From Prorocentrum cordatum (Eukaryota; Sar; Dinophyceae; Prorocentrales; Prorocentraceae), in contig CAUYUJ010022404.1 in assembly GCA_963575745.1 (NCBI GenBank), positions 522,501 through 555,000 on the forward strand: a DNA stretch of 32,500 nucleotides. The letters are read 5' to 3'. This document shows, one piece after another, positions 28,832-32,500 of the stretch (its first letter is position 1; each line of letters opens with the position of its first letter). The position numbers and the translations under genes are program-made. The notes below the pieces were generated by a model. That model searched no databases. It saw only the letters and a program-made list of their open reading frames with translations, and was not told the DNA's origin.

Positions 28832-29145
28832 ACTGTCATCGGTCGGCTTGGCGCCAGCGCAGGGGCAGATCACCATGCAGCCTGTGGCCATCCACGGCTC
28901 GGGTAGCGGCGATTCTGTAGGGAAGCGGGGCGCGTCGCCAGTTCTCGCGCCTGACGGCCAGACCCAAGACGTCATCACACCCTTCAAAACCATGAGACCC
29001 CCCGCCGGCCAAGCTGAAGAGCACTCGAGGGGGCGCTCCCCCAGGATGCGCAAGAACGTCCAGCAAACACTACAAACATCAGGGTGCCCTCCCCGAACTG
29101 ACCTCGACCTTAGACCTCGGTCCGACCATAATCCATCCTTGGCTT

Positions 29146-29288
29146 AGCTGCCCCGATACGCAACACGCATCACGTATCGTATTGATACGGAACTCAACAC
29201 ATACGCTGAAGCCGTAGGTCCGACGCGGTACACGGACGTTTTGAGCACGGCACGTGTTGCGTATCAAAACGGGCGTATCGAGGCAGCT
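29146..29288. mobile_element. Inverted-repeat element with nested repeats
   Basis: Outer inverted repeats (AGCTGCCCCGATACGC and GCGTATCGAGGCAGCT, one mismatch) enclose a perfect 13-bp inner pair (GATACGCAACACG at 29154-29166, complement at 29252-29264). 143 bp, non-coding. Confidence 0.65.
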
Positions 29289-29413
29289 GAGATCCTTGGG
29301 CTTCTTCGCAAGGAACCGCGCGGGGAGGGGGGGGGACTGCGGCGAGGGCCGCCCAGGGGAGGGTGGCAGGGCCAGCGCGTGGGCGTGCGGCTGAACCGGG
29401 CGTGGGAGCAGAA

Positions 29414-29535
29414 GGGAGCCCACTCGGCCCGTAAGGAAGCGGGACTCGTGTGACGAACGTTCGCGCAACACGCACGTTCGAAAAACAACGTGGATTCACG
29501 TACGTACGTGTACGCCTCCCTCTCGCTCCGGAGAG
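29414..29535 (+). repeat. Dispersed repeat with GTGGATTCAYGTAC core, copy 2
   Basis: Partner of 20221-20375 in the same orientation. Contains ACGTACGTACGTGTACG. Confidence 0.6.
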
Positions 29536-29621
29536 AATGCGCCCCCTCTGCGGTCTCTCGCGGCCTCCCTCCCTCGTCCCTCCCCTATCCCCCTGAGGAG
29601 GATCAAGGGGCAAAGGAGAAG

Positions 29622-29826
29622 AATAATGAGGAGGAGGAGGAGGAGGAGGAGGAGGAGGAGGAGGAGGGGAAGGGAGGATGAGGAAGAGTGTGGCTACGTT
29701 CGACGAGCCTTCCAGCCACCAGGAATCAGAAATCAGGAGGAGCGTGAGGAGCAGGAGGAGGAGGAGGAGGAGGAGGAGGAGGAGAAGGAGGAAGAAACGG
29801 AGGAGGAGGAGGAAGAGGAGGAGGAA
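29622..29826 (+). repeat. Two (GGA)n tracts
   Basis: GGA tracts at 29622-29668 and 29748-29826, separated by about 80 bp of non-repetitive DNA. 29827-30140 shows no gene. Confidence 0.95.
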
Positions 29827-30146
29827 CCCGGACCCGCTCTCAGCGCACGGCCCGCGCAAGGGAGCGGATATGCCCCCCCCGTCCCCCCTCGCACGACGGG
29901 CGGCTGCTCTCTGCCAGGAAGGTGGCCCGATCGCTCCCCGGGCCCCAGGCAATGCCAAGGGGGAGCGGCACCGGGGATGTCACTATCCTCCCTGGGACGC
30001 AGAGGGACATACTAGTACTATGTGTCCTCCTCGGGGGCGTGCGTCCGACACGGGGATGTAGTATAACCGTATCGTCAAAGTGAGGGGGCCGAACGGTCAT
30101 TCACTGTCACTGGGTACGTGGCTGAAATGGGTTTCCACGGTGCGGT

Positions 30147-30252
30147 TTGTTGTTGTTGTTGTTGTTGTTGCTGTTGTTGTTCTTCTTGTTGATTTTGTTG
30201 TTGTAGCTGTTCCTGCTGCCGCTGTTGCTGCTGTTGTTGTTGGTGTTGTTCC
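30147..30252 (+). repeat. (GTT)n microsatellite
   Basis: GTT with CTT, GCT and GTA variants. A short (ATC)n tract follows at 30351-30382. Confidence 0.9.
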
Positions 30253-30390
30253 CCACCATCCTATGGTGGTGGGTCGTCGTTTTGAAGAGACAGCGCCCCG
30301 CGTTCCTTCCTCCTCCCGCTGCCCCCTCCCTCCTCCTCGTATCGTCGACCTCATCATCATCATCGTCATCATCATCATCATCACCCTCAC

Positions 30391-31003
30391 GAGGATCGTG
30401 GCCACTGAGGAGCTCCACCGAAGGCGCCAGTAGCAAAGCGCGCATGGCGGCCTCGGGCCATTTCGGCACACACCTCACGAGGATCGTGGCCCCAGAGGAG
30501 CTCCACCGAAGGCGCCAGTAGCAAAGCGCGCATGGCGGCCTCGGGCCATTTCAGCACACCCCTCACGAGGATCGTGGCCCCATAGGAGCTCCACAGAAGG
30601 CACCAGTAGCGAAGTGCGCATGGCGGCCGCGGGCCATTTCGGCACACCCCTCACGAGGATCGTGGCCCCAGAAAAGCTCCACCGAAAACGCCATTAGCAA
30701 AGTGCGCATGGCGGCCTCGGGCCATTTCGGTACGCCCCTCACGAGGATCGTGGCCCCATAGGAGCTCCACCGAAGGCGCCAGTAGCAAAGCGCGCATGGC
30801 GGCCTCGGGCCATTTCGGCACACCCCTCACGAGAATCGTGGCCCCATAGGCGTCCCACCGAAAGCGCATGGCGGCCGCGGGCCATTTCGGCACACACCAC
30901 ACGAGGGTCGTGGCCCATAGGGGCTCCACCGAAGGCGCCAGCGGCGGGTTTCGCATGGCGGCCTCGGGCCACTTCGGCACACCCCTCACGAGGATCGTGA
31001 CCC
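30391..31003 (+). repeat. 88-bp tandem array, seven to eight units
   Basis: Unit starts (GAGGATCGTGGCC) at 30391, 30479, 30567, 30655, 30743, 30831, 30903 and 30990. Five intervals are exactly 88 bp; one unit has lost 16 bp. Each carries GGAGCTCCACCGAAGGCGCC, AGCGCGCATGGCGGCC and TCGGGCCATTTCGG. The first half matches the 78-bp array at 10113-11680. Confidence 0.95.
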
Positions 31004-31214
31004 CAAAATTGTGCTGCTTCAACAACCGCGTCTGGGCGTCGTACTCCGCCTTCTCGACGTGCACCGACACCTCCTCCCACGTGGCTCTCAAAGCCCACTC
31101 CTGGTTCTGCTCCTCGGTCAGAGGGACGCCGTCCTTGTCGTCGCTGGCGCCCGCGAAGACGGCCACGAACGTGTTCCTGAGCATGTCGGGCTCCGGCGGG
31201 AAGCGTGGCCACAT
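31002..31214 (-). CDS. Exon-like segment, unknown protein
   Basis: About 71 codons, from an ATG at 31214 or 31184 down to about 31002, encode a mixed, protein-like sequence (MLRNTFVAVFAGASDDKDG, then an acidic helix with EEQNQEWALRATWEE). More than 90 percent of third positions are G or C, which contrasts with the repeats around it. On its 3' side the frame runs straight into the 88-bp array; a GT donor-like site lies at the junction (GGG then GTCACG). On the 5' side, TTCCCGCCGGAG could be an acceptor. It may be one exon of a larger gene whose introns are filled by the array, or a gene fragment caught in it. No family is recognised. Confidence 0.45.
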
Positions 31215-31260
31215 AGGGCGAAGATGGTATTCACAATTGCGGCATTCACAACTGCATATG
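31199..31260 (+). repeat. Terminal block of the array family
   Basis: GTGGCCACATAGGG, then GAAGATGGTATTCACAA and GCGGCATTCACAACTG, parallels the end of the 78-bp array at 11645-11701 (GAAGGCAATACCCACAA and GCGATACTCGCAACTG). It lies beyond the exon-like segment. 31261-31380 holds nothing recognisable. Confidence 0.6.
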
Positions 31261-31379
31261 GTTGGGTCCGTCGCCAAGCTAATCCCACCAGGCCTCGGGG
31301 CTTAGGTGGTATAACGCATTTTTCTCTTCTCTCTTCAACTGAAACCCCTCCCCCTACCCCCTCCCCTGGGCCTGGACGG

Positions 31380-32095
31380 GGCGCGCCGCGAGGCGCTAGA
31401 CCGTCCAAGGTGGCCCAAGATTGCTCCAAGAGGCGTTCAAAGTCGCAAGATGGCCTCCAAGATGGCCCATGTTAGATGGGCCAAGATAGCCTCTGACCTA
31501 CCCCCAGCCCTCCACGGCGCTCTCCAAGATGCCAAAACCGCTCAAAAGCCAAAGGAAAATCAATGTTTTTGGCATTCTCGCCTTTTCGCTTCCGACGGGC
31601 TTTCGAAGCCTCGTGATGGCACCATGATGGCCCAAAAGGGCCCCAAGAGGGGCCCAAGAAGGCCGAAGACGGCCCCAAGATCGCCCAAGAGGCGCCCAAG
31701 AGCGCTCCAAGACGGCCCCAAAACGCCGTTTGAGAGCCTCCAATGGGGGGGATCCCGAGTTAAGGCGCCTCCTCTTTTTGAGACATGGGACATGGGGCCC
31801 AGGATGGCCCCAAGAGGCCTCCCAGCCTCTCCCAAAGACCCTCCGCCCCGCCCTTTTTGGCCCAAGATGGCTCCAAGAGAGCCCTAGATAGCCCAAGATG
31901 GCCTTCAAAATGGCCGAAGATAGCCAAGCATGGCTCAAGGTAGCCTCCGACAGACCTCCAAGAACCCCCAAGACAGCCTCAAGATGGCCCAAGATAGCCG
32001 AGCATGGCTCAAGATAGCCTCCGACAGCCAATAGCCGAGCATGGCTCAAGATAGCCCCCAAAGAGGCCTCAAGAAAACTGGCAATCAATTCTGGA
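31380..32095 (+). repeat. Degenerate GATGGCCCAAGA-type repeat
   Basis: Short words GGCCCCAAGA, AGATGGCC and GGCTCAAGATAGCC recur irregularly. A block near 31545 (AAAGCCAAAGGAAAATCAA) resembles the reverse complement of part of the 320-bp repeat at 14240-15190. No gene. Confidence 0.6.
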
Positions 32096-32149
32096 TGGGC
32101 TGGTGGGGATACGCGAAGCGTCACGAATTATTTTTCTCGTTGTGGTTGA

Positions 32150-32267
32150 ATTCTCAACTTAAGAAATACATGTTGTTGATCCCCACCCTCGGCCCTCGGG
32201 GGCACATTGTGTTTTTCCAGTTGAAGTACCCTTCCCGGAGCCCGTACCCTGTTCTTAGGATGAGAAT
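32150..32267. mobile_element. Possible small inverted-repeat element
   Basis: ATTCTCAACTTAAGAA (32150-32165) pairs with TTCTTAGGATGAGAAT (32252-32267), 14 of 16 matching. TCACGA-like extensions lie outside. Weakly supported. Confidence 0.35.
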
Positions 32268-32331
32268 CGTGAATCTCAGAATTGGGTTGTTGGCCTCCAG
32301 TTTACAACAGCAGCGGCTTCCGCCTGATAGG

Positions 32332-32455
32332 TCCTCACAAAGTATTCCCAAATGGCGCCCTCGCGCGGGACTTCCTCACAATGTATACAGACATCGCGCT
32401 CTCGCGTGGGACTTCTTCGCAATTTATTCAGGCGCCGCGCCCTCGACATTCAGGA
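32332..32455 (+). repeat. 41-bp tandem repeat, three units
   Basis: Units start at 32332, 32373 and 32414 (TCCTCACAAAG, TCCTCACAATG, TCTTCGCAATT), each followed by a CGCSCTCGCG-like block and GGGACT. The rest of the window to 32500 shows nothing else. Confidence 0.8.
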
Positions 32456-32500
32456 GTCACGCTCCTGCTGTGGATTTCCGCGCGATTGATTTGGGAATCG

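Noticed and set aside
28592-29053. N-terminal extension of ORF1 upstream of 28591
   Set aside because: It would translate the spliced leader and a GGA tract, and the first codon is not ATG; the first AUG after the SL is at 28591.
31920-32060. GGCTCAAG words resembling the SL 3' end
   Set aside because: They belong to a degenerate GGCYCAAGATAGCC repeat; the CCGTAGCCATTTT part is missing.

Overview
The window looks like nuclear DNA of a dinoflagellate. The decisive evidence is a perfect 22-nt copy of the dinoflagellate spliced leader (DinoSL) on the minus strand at 28735-28756. A second, degenerate copy sits at 19507-19527 (+). The GC-rich background, the very high content of simple and tandem repeats, and one exon-like segment with almost only G or C at third codon positions fit the same origin. 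There is no sign of prokaryotic operons, tRNA, rRNA or CRISPR.

The main gene content is one non-LTR (LINE-type) retrotransposon on the minus strand, about 20713-28756. It reads 5' to 3' as DinoSL, a 143-nt leader with no AUG, ORF1 (704 aa; RanBP2-like zinc finger plus coiled coil), a single in-frame TAG, then ORF2 (1901 codons; APE-type endonuclease, reverse transcriptase, CCHC zinc motif, RNase H, Cys-rich tail), a 3' UTR of about 58 nt, and (TCC)n. Apart from the TAG it has no frameshift or stop over about 7.8 kb. It is bounded on both sides by the same (GGA)n/(TCC)n microsatellite.

Layout: 1-2.5 kb holds unassigned DNA, a short CCCH zinc-finger reading frame (-) and GA/GGA tracts. 2.5-2.95 kb holds two inverted-repeat elements, one with a 6-bp target duplication. 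3.86-5.76 kb is tandem repeats (138 bp, 12 bp, ATC, GGGACACC). 5.9 and 18.8 kb carry two copies of a palindromic element. 7.0-9.75 kb has degenerate repeats, CTC tracts and a 92-bp tandem array. 10.1-11.7 kb is a ~78-bp array with higher-order structure. 12.0-13.7 kb is a cluster of small inverted-repeat and dispersed elements, including two copies of a ~149-bp MITE-like element (third copy at 20.06 kb), each with a 2-bp duplication. 14.2-15.2 kb is a ~320-bp tandem repeat. 15.2-20.5 kb is mostly microsatellites and dispersed repeats. 28.76-32.5 kb holds further inverted-repeat elements, an 88-bp array related to the 10-11.7 kb array, one exon-like segment (-) inside that repeat family, and degenerate repeats.

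Most long open frames outside the LINE result from microsatellites, which are open in several frames on both strands, and are not listed as genes. The sequence suggests that retroposition of trans-spliced RNA, small DNA-transposon-like elements and tandem-array growth built most of this region.
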